Shown here: positions 8,323-16,896 of the stretch, one piece after another | Position numbering within the stretch: position 1 is the stretch's first letter | Layout of the letters: every line of letters starts with the position of its first letter | Assembly (NCBI GenBank): GCA_021847245.1 | Contig: JAJZUC010000012.1 | Coordinates: forward strand, 1 to 51,768 | Length of the DNA: 51,768 nucleotides | DNA from: Deltaproteobacteria bacterium | Lineage (GTDB): Bacteria; Desulfobacterota; Desulfuromonadia; Geobacterales; Geobacteraceae | Direction of reading: 5' to 3' | Made by a program: the position numbers and the translations under genes | Notes under the pieces: model-generated | Told to the model about the DNA's origin: nothing | The model's database searches: none | The model's input: only the letters and a program-made list of their open reading frames with translations

Positions 8323-9843
8323 ATGAAAAAGATCGCGATTATTGCCTGTTCCCTGCTGCTTGTCGCCCTGGCGGTTGCCGGGGCATCGGCCGCCCAGATC
8401 CGGGTCTACGTCTCGGAATTCGCGGTGACCGGGGCCGCCAACAAGGATGAGCTGAAGACGACCCTCCAGACGCTGCTCGCCTCGCGCCTGAACAGCGATT
8501 CGGTGCTGACGGTGGATTCTCCCGTGGGGGCCGACGTGCAGGTGAAGGGAAGCTACATCGCCTTCGGAAAGGTCTTCAGCCTCGACGCGGTGGCCAAGGA
8601 CGCAAACGGTCGGGTTATCGCCCGGTCGTTCCAGCAGGGAGAGAGCCAGGACGAATTGATCCCAGCCGCCGGAAAGCTGGGGCAGGCCCTGGCAGCGGAG
8701 ATCGCCGCGAAGGTCAAGCCCGGGGTGGCGTTGGCTCCACCGCCGGTTCCCGCGCCGGTGCCGGCGGCTCCCTCCGACGTGGTGCGCCCCGCCGCTTCCC
8801 AGCCGACACCGGATGTGGTGAAGACATCCACCACCAGTGACATCGTGAAACCCCAGGAGCTTACCCGCACCGCATCGGGCGGCTGGATGAGCCAGCGGCT
8901 CACGGGTACCCTCATCGGCATCGCCCCAGGCAAGGTGGCGGCCGACGGAACACGGGATTTCTACGTGGCCGACGAGCAGAGCCTGCGCCTTTATCGCAAG
9001 GGAGACGGACTGAAGCTGGTGGCCGAGGTGTCGTTTTCCCCCGGCGACCGGGTGATCGCGGTCGATTCCGCCGATCTGGACGGCGACGGCACCCCCGAGG
9101 CCTACCTGACCGTTGTCAGCGGTGAATCACTGGCTTCACAGGTGTGGGTGGCGGAAAAAGACTCCCTCAAGCGGGTTGCTGCCAAGCTCCCCTATTACTT
9201 CCGCGGGACCGCCCTGTACGGCAAAGACTATAAGATTTACGCCCAGCAGATGAGCACCGACAAGGATTTCTACGGCGACGTTTACGAGTTGGTCAAAAAC
9301 GGTGACCGCTTCGAGCTGAAAAATCCCATCAAGCTCCCCCGCTTCGGCTATCTTTACAACTTCAATCAGTTCCGGGACGCGGCGGGTAACAGCTGCACCG
9401 TGGTGCTGAATGATGACGGCTACCTCATCGTCTATTCGGCGGCGGGCGAGGAGCTGTGGCGGAGCAGCGACAAATTCGGCGGCTCGGAGACCTACTTCAA
9501 GCGGGAAGATCTGGCCAACATCCGGACCACCGGTGACCAGTTCCGCTGGATATTCCTAGAGCAGCGGATCACGGTGACCCCGACGGGGGAGATTATCGTG
9601 CCGAAGAACGAGGGGATGTTCGTCATCGGCAACAACCGCGCCTACAAGAAGAGCAGCCTCTATGCCTTCGTCTGGAACGGGTCGTCCCTGGACGAAATCT
9701 GGCACACCAAACAGAGCCAGAACTACCAGGCAGACTACTTCTTTGACTCCGCCCGAAAGGAACTTGTGGCACTGGAGGTGGTGAAGAAGGAAGGGCTCTT
9801 CGGCAAGGGGGCCAGCGTGGTGGCGGTGAAGAGGGTGGAGTAG
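8323..9843 (+). CDS. Exported FG-GAP/VCBS-like protein, paralogue B
   Basis: ATG at 8323 has CAGGAG upstream and opens a signal peptide (M-K-K-I-A-I ... G-A-S-A-A). The product is 506 aa. It repeats the plan of paralogue A: an N-terminal domain with Q-I-R-V-Y-V-S-E-F and G-E-S-Q-D-E-L, a Pro/Ala/Val linker, and the D-L-D-G-D-G-T-P-E-A-Y loop. Long blocks are shared, e.g. the A-G-E-E-L-W-R-S-S-D-K-F-G-G segment and the C-terminal L-E-V-V-K-K-E-G. The two genes arose by tandem duplication; the hepT/mntA remnant sits between them. Likely an envelope protein; function unknown. Confidence 0.85.
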   Translation: MKKIAIIACSLLLVALAVAGASAAQIRVYVSEFAVTGAANKDELKTTLQTLLASRLNSDSVLTVDSPVGADVQVKGSYIAFGKVFSLDAVAKDANGRVIARSFQQGESQDELIPAAGKLGQALAAEIAAKVKPGVALAPPPVPAPVPAAPSDVVRPAASQPTPDVVKTSTTSDIVKPQELTRTASGGWMSQRLTGTLIGIAPGKVAADGTRDFYVADEQSLRLYRKGDGLKLVAEVSFSPGDRVIAVDSADLDGDGTPEAYLTVVSGESLASQVWVAEKDSLKRVAAKLPYYFRGTALYGKDYKIYAQQMSTDKDFYGDVYELVKNGDRFELKNPIKLPRFGYLYNFNQFRDAAGNSCTVVLNDDGYLIVYSAAGEELWRSSDKFGGSETYFKREDLANIRTTGDQFRWIFLEQRITVTPTGEIIVPKNEGMFVIGNNRAYKKSSLYAFVWNGSSLDEIWHTKQSQNYQADYFFDSARKELVALEVVKKEGLFGKGASVVAVKRVE

Positions 9844-9871
9844 CGAGGATCTTTTCACCCCGACGGACTCC

Positions 9872-9898
9872 AAAGGGGGCACTCAGGTGCCCCCTTTT
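9872..9898 (+). terminator. Intrinsic terminator after paralogue B
   Basis: Stem GGGGGCA (9875-9881) / TGCCCCC (9888-9894), followed by TTTT. Confidence 0.85.
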
Positions 9899-9925
9899 CC
9901 GTTCCCCTCCGCCGGATATAATTGA

Positions 9926-9954
9926 TTGACATCAGAACGCTATACTGCTAGGAT
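9926..9954 (+). promoter_or_regulatory. Sigma-70-like promoter of hisZ-purA
   Basis: TTGACA at 9926-9931, 17-base spacer, TAGGAT at 9949-9954. Confidence 0.5.
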
Positions 9955-10011
9955 TTTTCGCGTTTTGCGCGTATTTTCATTATTTTCCGCAGTGCCTGAC
10001 CGAGAACAACG

Positions 10012-12622
<2,611 letters not shown>

Positions 12623-12638
12623 GAAGCCCAAAAAAGTA

Positions 12639-12667
12639 TTGACACACAGAAGATCGTCTGATAATAA
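12639..12667 (+). promoter_or_regulatory. Promoter of tRNA-Lys
   Basis: TTGACA at 12639-12644, 17-base spacer, TAATAA at 12662-12667; the tRNA begins 16 bases later. Confidence 0.6.
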
Positions 12668-12682
12668 TCGTCTTCTCTTTAC

Positions 12683-12758
12683 GAGCCGCTAGCTCAGTTG
12701 GTAGAGCACCTGACTTTTAATCAGGTGGTCGTTGGTTCGATCCCAACGCGGCTCACCA
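12683..12758 (+). tRNA. tRNA-Lys (anticodon TTT)
   Basis: 76 nt with acceptor pairs GAGCCGC/GCGGCTC, D-arm G-C-T-C-A-G-T-T-G-G, anticodon stem CCTGA/TCAGG around CTTTTAA, T-arm GGTTCGATCC and encoded CCA. Its 3' part, from 12706 on, is identical to the copy at 19792-19844. After island insertion the 5' half is chromosomal while the 3' half is probably supplied by the element. Confidence 0.97.
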
Positions 12759-12767
12759 TCTACCAGC

Positions 12768-12804
12768 AAAGAACCCGGTCGGGACATCCCACCGGGTTCT
12801 TTTC
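12768..12804 (+). terminator. Hairpin between tRNA-Lys and tRNA-Glu
   Basis: Stem AGAACCCGGT (12770-12779) / ACCGGGTTCT (12791-12800) followed by a short T-run. Duplicated at 19854-19890 as part of the 183-bp repeat. Confidence 0.7.
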
Positions 12805-12809
12805 CCTTC

Positions 12810-12887
12810 GTCCCCTTCGTCTAGCCCGGCCCAGGACACCGCCCTTTCACGGCGGCGACGGGGGTTCAAATCCCCCAGGGGACGCCA
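12810..12887 (+). tRNA. tRNA-Glu (anticodon TTC), left copy
   Basis: 78 nt including CCA: acceptor GTCCCCT/AGGGGAC, anticodon loop CTTTCAC with stem CCGCC/GGCGG, T-arm with GGTTCAAATCC. Identical to the right copy at 19896-19973. It ends two bases before the stop codon of the integrase on the other strand. Confidence 0.95.
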
Positions 12888-12888
12888 A

Positions 12889-14031
12889 TCATGTAAAGGA
12901 GTCAATCGAAAGATTGGCTCCTTTTTTTGTGTCATTGTCATGTAAATTGTCATGTACCGATGAAGACTGAAGGCGGCTCAAAACGGCGACGGCATTCTTC
13001 AGATGATTCGGCGCAAGGTGCGCATAGCGGAGGGTCATAGTCAGGGTGGTATGCCCCAGGAGCTTCGAGACGGCGGTAATGTCCACGCCGTTCATGACAA
13101 GCTGGCTTGCGAAGGTATGCCGGAGATCGTGGAAATGAAAATCCCTGATCCCGACGCGTCGGCAGGCGGTGGCAAAGGAGCGCTTCACGTCCTGGTAAGG
13201 CTTGCCGGTCTCAGGATCAAAGAAGACATAAGGCACGTCAAGGCGCCTTATCTGCTTCTGCAACACTTCCCGCAAGGTGTCGTTGATCGGGATTTCCCGG
13301 CGGCGGCTTGTCTTCACCATTTTTTCCTCAAGCAAGATGAAGCCGTGTTTCAGATCGACGTTTTCCCATTTCAGCTTCAAGATTTCCCCGCGTCTCATCC
13401 CGGTATTCAAAGCCATTATCAAGATCGGCTTCAAGTGCATTTCGGCAGCTTCTACCAGTCTCCGGCCTTCATCGAGCGACAGGTAACGCAAACGCCGGTT
13501 GTTCTCCGGGGATAGCTTCACCCTCCTAATCCGCTTGGCAACATCTTCAGAGATCATATCCCAGTCAACCGCCTTTGTGATCATGTGCTTGAGGCAGGCC
13601 AAGCCCCGGTTGACGGTGGCAGGCTTGACAGGTGGCAGCTTCTCCCCGCCTTTTCTCCGTGGTGGCCTACTCTCTATCAATAGCCGCGACTGCCAGCCCT
13701 CCACGGCTGAAAGGGTGAGATTGTTCAGCTTCACGGCCCCGAATTCCTTCTGAAGCTGTGAGATGAAAATCTCCTTTGTGCTGGCCCCTTTCTGCTTGAC
13801 GATGAAAGGCCGGTACTTGTCGGCAAGGTCGTTAAATGTAAAGTTCTGGCTCCGTTTCTGGACAACTGGTGTGGTGCCCTCCGCAACCTCTTTTTTCCGG
13901 CAAGCCAGGAGATATTCAGCGTCGGCCTTCTTGTCGCTTTTACTGGATTCCCACTTTTGAAGCCCGTCAAGCCCCATGTATGTAATCCAGTAAATCCGGC
14001 CCCTCTTGAAAATACCTTTGCTTCTCCTCAT
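12889..14031 (-). CDS. Tyrosine recombinase / integrase of the island
   Basis: 380 aa. Residues 1-60 look like an arm-binding domain, 65-170 a core-binding SAM-like domain, 180-345 the catalytic domain. The catalytic set is complete: Arg213 in N-T-G-M-R-R-G-E, Lys240 in M-V-K-T-S-R-R-R, His301 and Arg304 in H-D-L-R-H-T-F-A, His327 in L-L-G-H and the nucleophile Tyr336 in L-R-Y-A-H-L. ATG at 14031 has GGAG upstream. The stop codon lies immediately next to the attachment repeat, and the last codons contain one copy of the 17-bp repeat that recurs near the right end. It should catalyse integration and excision of the element. Confidence 0.96.
   Translation of the reverse strand: MRRSKGIFKRGRIYWITYMGLDGLQKWESSKSDKKADAEYLLACRKKEVAEGTTPVVQKRSQNFTFNDLADKYRPFIVKQKGASTKEIFISQLQKEFGAVKLNNLTLSAVEGWQSRLLIESRPPRRKGGEKLPPVKPATVNRGLACLKHMITKAVDWDMISEDVAKRIRRVKLSPENNRRLRYLSLDEGRRLVEAAEMHLKPILIMALNTGMRRGEILKLKWENVDLKHGFILLEEKMVKTSRRREIPINDTLREVLQKQIRRLDVPYVFFDPETGKPYQDVKRSFATACRRVGIRDFHFHDLRHTFASQLVMNGVDITAVSKLLGHTTLTMTLRYAHLAPNHLKNAVAVLSRLQSSSVHDNLHDNDTKKGANLSIDSFT
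12935..12956 (+). repeat. Putative integrase arm site, left copy
   Basis: Two direct TTGTCATGTA units (12935-12944 and 12947-12956, 12-bp period) embedded in the 3' end of the integrase gene. The 17-mer GTCATGTAAATTGTCAT (12937-12953) recurs with one mismatch at 19708-19724 and, inverted with one mismatch, at 14336-14352. Confidence 0.65.
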
Positions 14032-14059
14032 GACACACTCCGCATGCTAGCAATATAGT

Positions 14060-14120
14060 TTGATAGCATGATAGCAAAACATCAACTATTGTCAATGTAC
14101 TTTTGTTGACATGCTATCAA
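14060..14120. promoter_or_regulatory. Operator boxes between integrase and RHH gene
   Basis: TGATAGCA occurs twice in tandem (14061-14068, 14069-14076) and once inverted (TGCTATCA, 14112-14119). An imperfect copy TGCTAGCA lies at 14044-14051. The tandem pair covers the -10 of the integrase promoter; the inverted box lies in the spacer of the RHH promoter. Short repeated boxes of this kind are typical targets of ribbon-helix-helix proteins. Confidence 0.65.
14068..14095 (-). promoter_or_regulatory. Integrase promoter
   Basis: On the minus strand TTGACA (14095-14090), 16-base spacer, TATCAT (14073-14068). Its -35 box is only 10 bp from that of the divergent RHH promoter. Confidence 0.7.
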
Positions 14121-14134
14121 CTAGACCCTATAAT
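14106..14134 (+). promoter_or_regulatory. Consensus promoter of the RHH gene, leaderless
   Basis: Perfect TTGACA (14106-14111), 17-base spacer, perfect TATAAT (14129-14134). The expected start of transcription coincides with the ATG at 14141. Confidence 0.8.
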
Positions 14135-14140
14135 CCCGGC

Positions 14141-14305
14141 ATGGCAGAGAAGCTAACAACTAAAGAAAAAAAATCGCTTATTGCCCGGCTATCTCCTGAA
14201 ATGCTCAAGGAGTTAAAACACCTTGCCATTGACAGGGATACTTCAATCAATGCCTTGGTTGAAGAAGCCATTGTTGACCTTCTGAAAAAGTACACTTCTC
14301 AATGA
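14141..14305 (+). CDS. Small ribbon-helix-helix DNA-binding regulator
   Basis: 54 aa. A short basic N-terminus, a strand (S-L-I-A-R-L-S), helix A (P-E-M-L-K-E-L-K-H-L-A-I-D), the turn D-T-S-I-N and helix B (A-L-V-E-E-A-I-V-D-L-L-K-K-Y) match the ribbon-helix-helix fold of CopG/Arc-type repressors, which bind as dimers. An earlier in-frame ATG at 14111 lies inside the -35 box and is rejected; the ATG at 14141 sits at the predicted transcription start, so the mRNA is probably leaderless. Divergent from integrase with shared TGATAGCA boxes, it is the likely regulator of itself and of integrase. No toxin partner is visible, so an antitoxin role is less likely. Confidence 0.82.
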   Translation: MAEKLTTKEKKSLIARLSPEMLKELKHLAIDRDTSINALVEEAIVDLLKKYTSQ

Positions 14306-14335
14306 AACGGGTGTTATTGCTGGCTTTACCATAAC

Positions 14336-14352
14336 ATGACAGTTTACATGAC
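14336..14352 (-). repeat. Island 17-bp repeat, internal inverted copy
   Basis: Read on the minus strand: GTCATGTAAACTGTCAT, one mismatch from the left copy. Confidence 0.6.
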
Positions 14353-14452
14353 ATGGCAGCAATTCTCCCCTGATTACACAAGGTTTGCTCCCGCGCTCTT
14401 GATAAGTAATCAGGTGGTCACTAGCGAATTGACAGGGGGTTTTAAGGAATAG

Positions 14453-14461
14453 TTATCCATA
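14453..14461 (+). promoter_or_regulatory. DnaA-box-like site
   Basis: TTATCCATA differs by one base from the TTATCCACA consensus. A single box is weak evidence; it matters only because the element encodes its own primase and this block is otherwise non-coding. Confidence 0.3.
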
Positions 14462-14630
14462 CAATGTGTCAGTATACGCAGGTGGGGGCGGTATCGAAGT
14501 GTTCTTAGCGAGACTCGGTGACTACCCCTTTTACTGACACCCCCGTTAACTTTTACAGAAAATACATATCAACACCAGGTGTGACTTCCCCTTCCAAAAA
14601 CCGCGCACAGGCAAATATGGAAGCCGCTTT

Positions 14631-14820
14631 TGCTTTATGGGAGCCCTAGAGGGCGGCGGGAGCAGCGGCAAGTCAGACGCGGGCTTTTTTCGCGGCTGTC
14701 TTGCCGCCGCGATGGGCGGGCGGGTGATCATGGGCGGGCTTGAAAGCGTAGCGCCAGCGGAGCTTTGAAGACCCAAGCCGTGCCTTTACGGGGAGCCCCT
14801 GGGGGGCGGACGGGAGCAGC
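14631..14820. repeat. Imperfect GC-rich direct repeats
   Basis: Two related segments of about 40 bases, 14631-14670 and 14775-14820, each with AAGCCG, a CTTTA core, GGGAGCCC and GGGAGCAGC in the same order, separated by about 145 bases. Confidence 0.55.
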
Positions 14821-14871
14821 ACGGGGCGGCCCGGAAGTGGGGTGGCGGAAGGACCCGGCCAAGGGGGCAAG

Positions 14872-14897
14872 TTGACATAACAAACCTGTTATGTCAA
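14872..14897. repeat. Inverted repeat with 10-bp arms
   Basis: TTGACATAAC (14872-14881), six-base spacer, GTTATGTCAA (14888-14897). Could be an operator, or a hairpin near an origin or transfer site. Confidence 0.75.
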
Positions 14898-14966
14898 AGC
14901 GGGAGCGAGGGGAGGCCGGGGGCACGGCCTTTGCTACGTTTCATCGCAAAGGGCGTGACGCCGGGC

Positions 14967-14998
14967 CACGTCCCATAATGGCGCCATTATGGGACGTG
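14967..14998. repeat. Perfect 32-bp palindrome
   Basis: Left half CACGTCCCATAATGGC is followed without a gap by its exact reverse complement. A gap-free palindrome of this length is rare by chance and suggests a dimeric protein site. Confidence 0.85.
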
Positions 14999-15123
14999 CC
15001 GAACGGAGCGGCTTGCGCCCTTGAGTGGGGCCTGGAGCCGACCCGCTGGAGGGTTGCCCCGTGCTGCGGGTGGGCGGGGGATGGCTGTCCTTTATTGTGC
15101 GTCCCAAATGCTAAGCGAAAAAT

Positions 15124-16110
15124 TTACTGAAGCTTTAATTCAATCCTTTCATCGTTCATTAGTATAACAGATTTGTCAAGGAGTTGCTGTCCAGATATAT
15201 CTTTTTCCTTATAAGATTTAACAGCTGACTCCGGTATTAAGAATCTATATTCAATGGACTGATTGCTTGCGTACTTTTCAGCAAAGCTTTTAGTATAACC
15301 AACAACCGAAAGATCATATCCATAAAACTTTTTAGGATCACTTATATGTTCATTTAGAGGGTTCAGTACCTTTCTAATTACTTCATCAAAAATGTTTTTT
15401 GCTATATCATATTTGTTGAGTTTTAGAGAATTGTAAACTAAGCCATTAGTAAATTTGAATTTCAAATATTTCTTTCCTTTAAACTCAGCTATGTCGATTG
15501 AACGATAATTGAGGTATGAATCAGTCAAAAGGCTTTGCAGTCTAATTAAATCAATAAATGCAAATGTCTTCTTTGTTAAAGTACTATCTTTTTCAGAGTT
15601 AAGGAATGATGGTACAAAATAGTCATTTGGCTTGTACAGAGTTACCTTATCAGCCTGAGATTGTGGGTCATTTGCAAATGACCTAGACTGAGAATACTTA
15701 GAAGGCTTACTGCATGATCCATAATCGGATTTCATTAACCCTGACTTCTGGTAATAATTGTTAGCTGTTATAAGATAACTGAACTCAGTTTTGTAATTTG
15801 CCAACGTACTGTAGGTAGTAGTGTCAGCATTAGCATCTAAGCTTACCGTAAGTTTGCCATCAGAAGCTGTTGTGAAAACTTCCTTTTTTTTTATCGAGCC
15901 GTTATTTTTGAGAGCATATTCTACCTTGGCACCAGCAATAGGAATATTGTCTATATCAACAATGTTCAATTCGTAATTGTGAGCTATAGGGGGGAAAGAA
16001 ACCGGTGGAGTATAATTATAAGTGTCGTATGAGCGATAGGTACTTGGAGGCACGCAGGCTGTGAGTAAAAGACCAAGACTTATCACTGATAATGCAAGAA
16101 AATACCTCAT
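15124..16110 (-). CDS. Island-encoded lipoprotein of unknown function
   Basis: 328 aa. The N-terminus MRYFLALSVISLGLL with L-T-A-C is a clear lipobox, so the mature protein would start at Cys19 and be lipid-anchored. A short Tyr/Pro/Ser-rich linker follows, then a segment A-G-A-K-V-E-Y-A-L that resembles a carboxypeptidase-like beta-sandwich strand (inference), then a mainly helical, Lys-rich C-terminal half. ATG at 16110 is behind a perfect AAGGAGG. The gene is strongly AT-rich, unlike both host and the adjoining GC-rich block, pointing to a separate origin. It is the only surface-type cargo; exclusion of phages or plasmids is one possibility but is not shown. Confidence 0.8.
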   Translation of the reverse strand: MRYFLALSVISLGLLLTACVPPSTYRSYDTYNYTPPVSFPPIAHNYELNIVDIDNIPIAGAKVEYALKNNGSIKKKEVFTTASDGKLTVSLDANADTTTYSTLANYKTEFSYLITANNYYQKSGLMKSDYGSCSKPSKYSQSRSFANDPQSQADKVTLYKPNDYFVPSFLNSEKDSTLTKKTFAFIDLIRLQSLLTDSYLNYRSIDIAEFKGKKYLKFKFTNGLVYNSLKLNKYDIAKNIFDEVIRKVLNPLNEHISDPKKFYGYDLSVVGYTKSFAEKYASNQSIEYRFLIPESAVKSYKEKDISGQQLLDKSVILMNDERIELKLQ

Positions 16111-16146
16111 TCCCTTCCTCCTTAAATGGATTTCTGCAATTTTTGC

Positions 16147-16175
16147 ACACTATCACAATATTAATAGGTTTTCAA
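16147..16175 (-). promoter_or_regulatory. Possible promoter of the lipoprotein gene
   Basis: On the minus strand TTGAAA (16175-16170), 17-base spacer, TAGTGT (16152-16147). Confidence 0.35.
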
Positions 16176-16238
16176 CAGTCTGGTTTTCGGAACTTCCTTA
16201 ACCCTCCCGGTAATGGTAGTCCTTGGGGTGGCTTTGAT

Positions 16239-16391
16239 TTACCTATAAGTCTCCCTGTTGAATCTCTTCCCTTTCACGTAGAAGAAGATGTTGTCCTTCC
16301 CCGTAACCTCCTTCCATTCCTCAATGCTGCCAACGCAGACACTCCATTCCTTCCGGAAAGCCGGGTTGAACCGCCCCCCTCCATCTTCCAC
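16239..16391 (-). CDS. Possible 50-aa protein
   Basis: A GTG at 16391 preceded by GGAGG at ten bases gives 50 aa rich in charged and aromatic residues (E-W-S-V-C-V-G-S-I-E-E-W-K-E-V and N-I-F-F-Y-V-K-G-K-R-F). An ATG 19 codons further upstream in the same frame has no ribosome site. It reads like genuine protein or the C-terminal remnant of a longer one; no family recognised. It lies head-to-tail behind the lipoprotein gene on the same strand. Confidence 0.4.
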   Translation of the reverse strand: MEDGGGRFNPAFRKEWSVCVGSIEEWKEVTGKDNIFFYVKGKRFNRETYR

Positions 16392-16744
16392 TGATAATGT
16401 TCCTCCATTATGTGAAGAGCTGCAAATTAATGCTTGACAAACCAGCAAGAGTCATGGTAAAGTGGCGCCATAAATAACTGGTCTATAAGACGATCAGCTT
16501 CCGATAACAAGGAAGAGGCCTCGGGGATAAAACCTTCAGGCCTTTTTTGTTCCAAAAAATTAGAAACAGCATGGAGAAACTGGATATGTGAAATGACGCA
16601 GGGTAAGTGAGGCAAGTAGGGCAGGACCTTACAATTTGGGAGAAAAGGGCTTTACGGGGTGACACCTGGAGCCCTTTTCGCGTTTCTAACCAAGGAGGTG
16701 ATGTTTCATGACATAGAATCAATGACGTATGGGGCAAATGAGCA
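16392..16744 (+). other. Non-coding leader upstream of the primase
   Basis: No convincing protein gene. It contains a possible sigma-70 promoter (TTGACA at 16434-16439, 18-base spacer, TAAAGT at 16458-16463), a weak hairpin with TTTTTT at about 16516-16548, a ten-pair hairpin (16642-16679), and AAGGAGGT at 16693-16700 that precedes only a two-codon reading frame (ATG ACA TAG). Confidence 0.45.
16642..16679 (+). terminator. Hairpin in the primase leader
   Basis: Arms GAAAAGGGCT (16642-16651) and AGCCCTTTTC (16670-16679) pair perfectly across an 18-base loop. The T-rich arm could act as a terminator; no separate T-run follows. Confidence 0.5.
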
Positions 16745-16882
16745 ATGAACTTACAACAGAATATCTATAACGCGGGTAACACCGCTTCTCCTGGAATCCC
16801 CGTAGGGGGATTGAGAATTGACCATGTCGAGGAATCTGCAAGCGAGCAGTGGGCAGTCAATCAGTCACCAACAATCTATTAA
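16745..16882 (+). CDS. Possible 45-aa protein upstream of the primase
   Basis: ATG at 16745 gives 45 aa (M-N-L-Q-Q-N-I-Y-N-A-G ... S-P-T-I-Y). Its TAA overlaps the AAAGGAAG ribosome site of the primase gene, which would suit translational coupling. Its own ribosome site is weak and no family is recognised. Confidence 0.35.
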   Translation: MNLQQNIYNAGNTASPGIPVGGLRIDHVEESASEQWAVNQSPTIY

Positions 16883-16896
16883 AGGAAGTAATTTTA

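Larger units (their letters stand above)
12706..12888. repeat. Left copy of the 183-bp attachment repeat (attL)
   Basis: Exact direct repeat of 19792-19974, offset 7086. It starts at the anticodon stem of tRNA-Lys and ends one base after the CCA of tRNA-Glu. The bases just outside differ (A versus T at the left, T versus C at the right). Beginning at the anticodon arm of a tRNA is typical of tyrosine-integrase attachment sites. Confidence 0.92.
14306..15123. other. Non-coding block of the island with many inverted repeats
   Basis: 818 bases without a credible gene. Contents from left to right: an inverted copy of the 17-bp island repeat (14336-14352); inverted arms CCTGATTAC/GTAATCAGG (14369-14377, 14406-14414); a DnaA-box-like TTATCCATA (14453-14461); inverted arms GTGTCAGTA/TACTGACAC (14466-14474, 14532-14540); imperfect long direct repeats near 14631-14670 and 14775-14820; a 10-bp inverted repeat (14872-14897); a 32-bp perfect palindrome (14967-14998). 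From 14640 on it is markedly GC-rich. It could hold the replication origin, a packaging or transfer site, or regulatory RNA. Confidence 0.6.

Noticed and set aside
14141-14305. Antitoxin of a toxin-antitoxin pair
   Set aside because: No adjacent toxin gene on either side; the divergent layout with integrase fits a regulator better.
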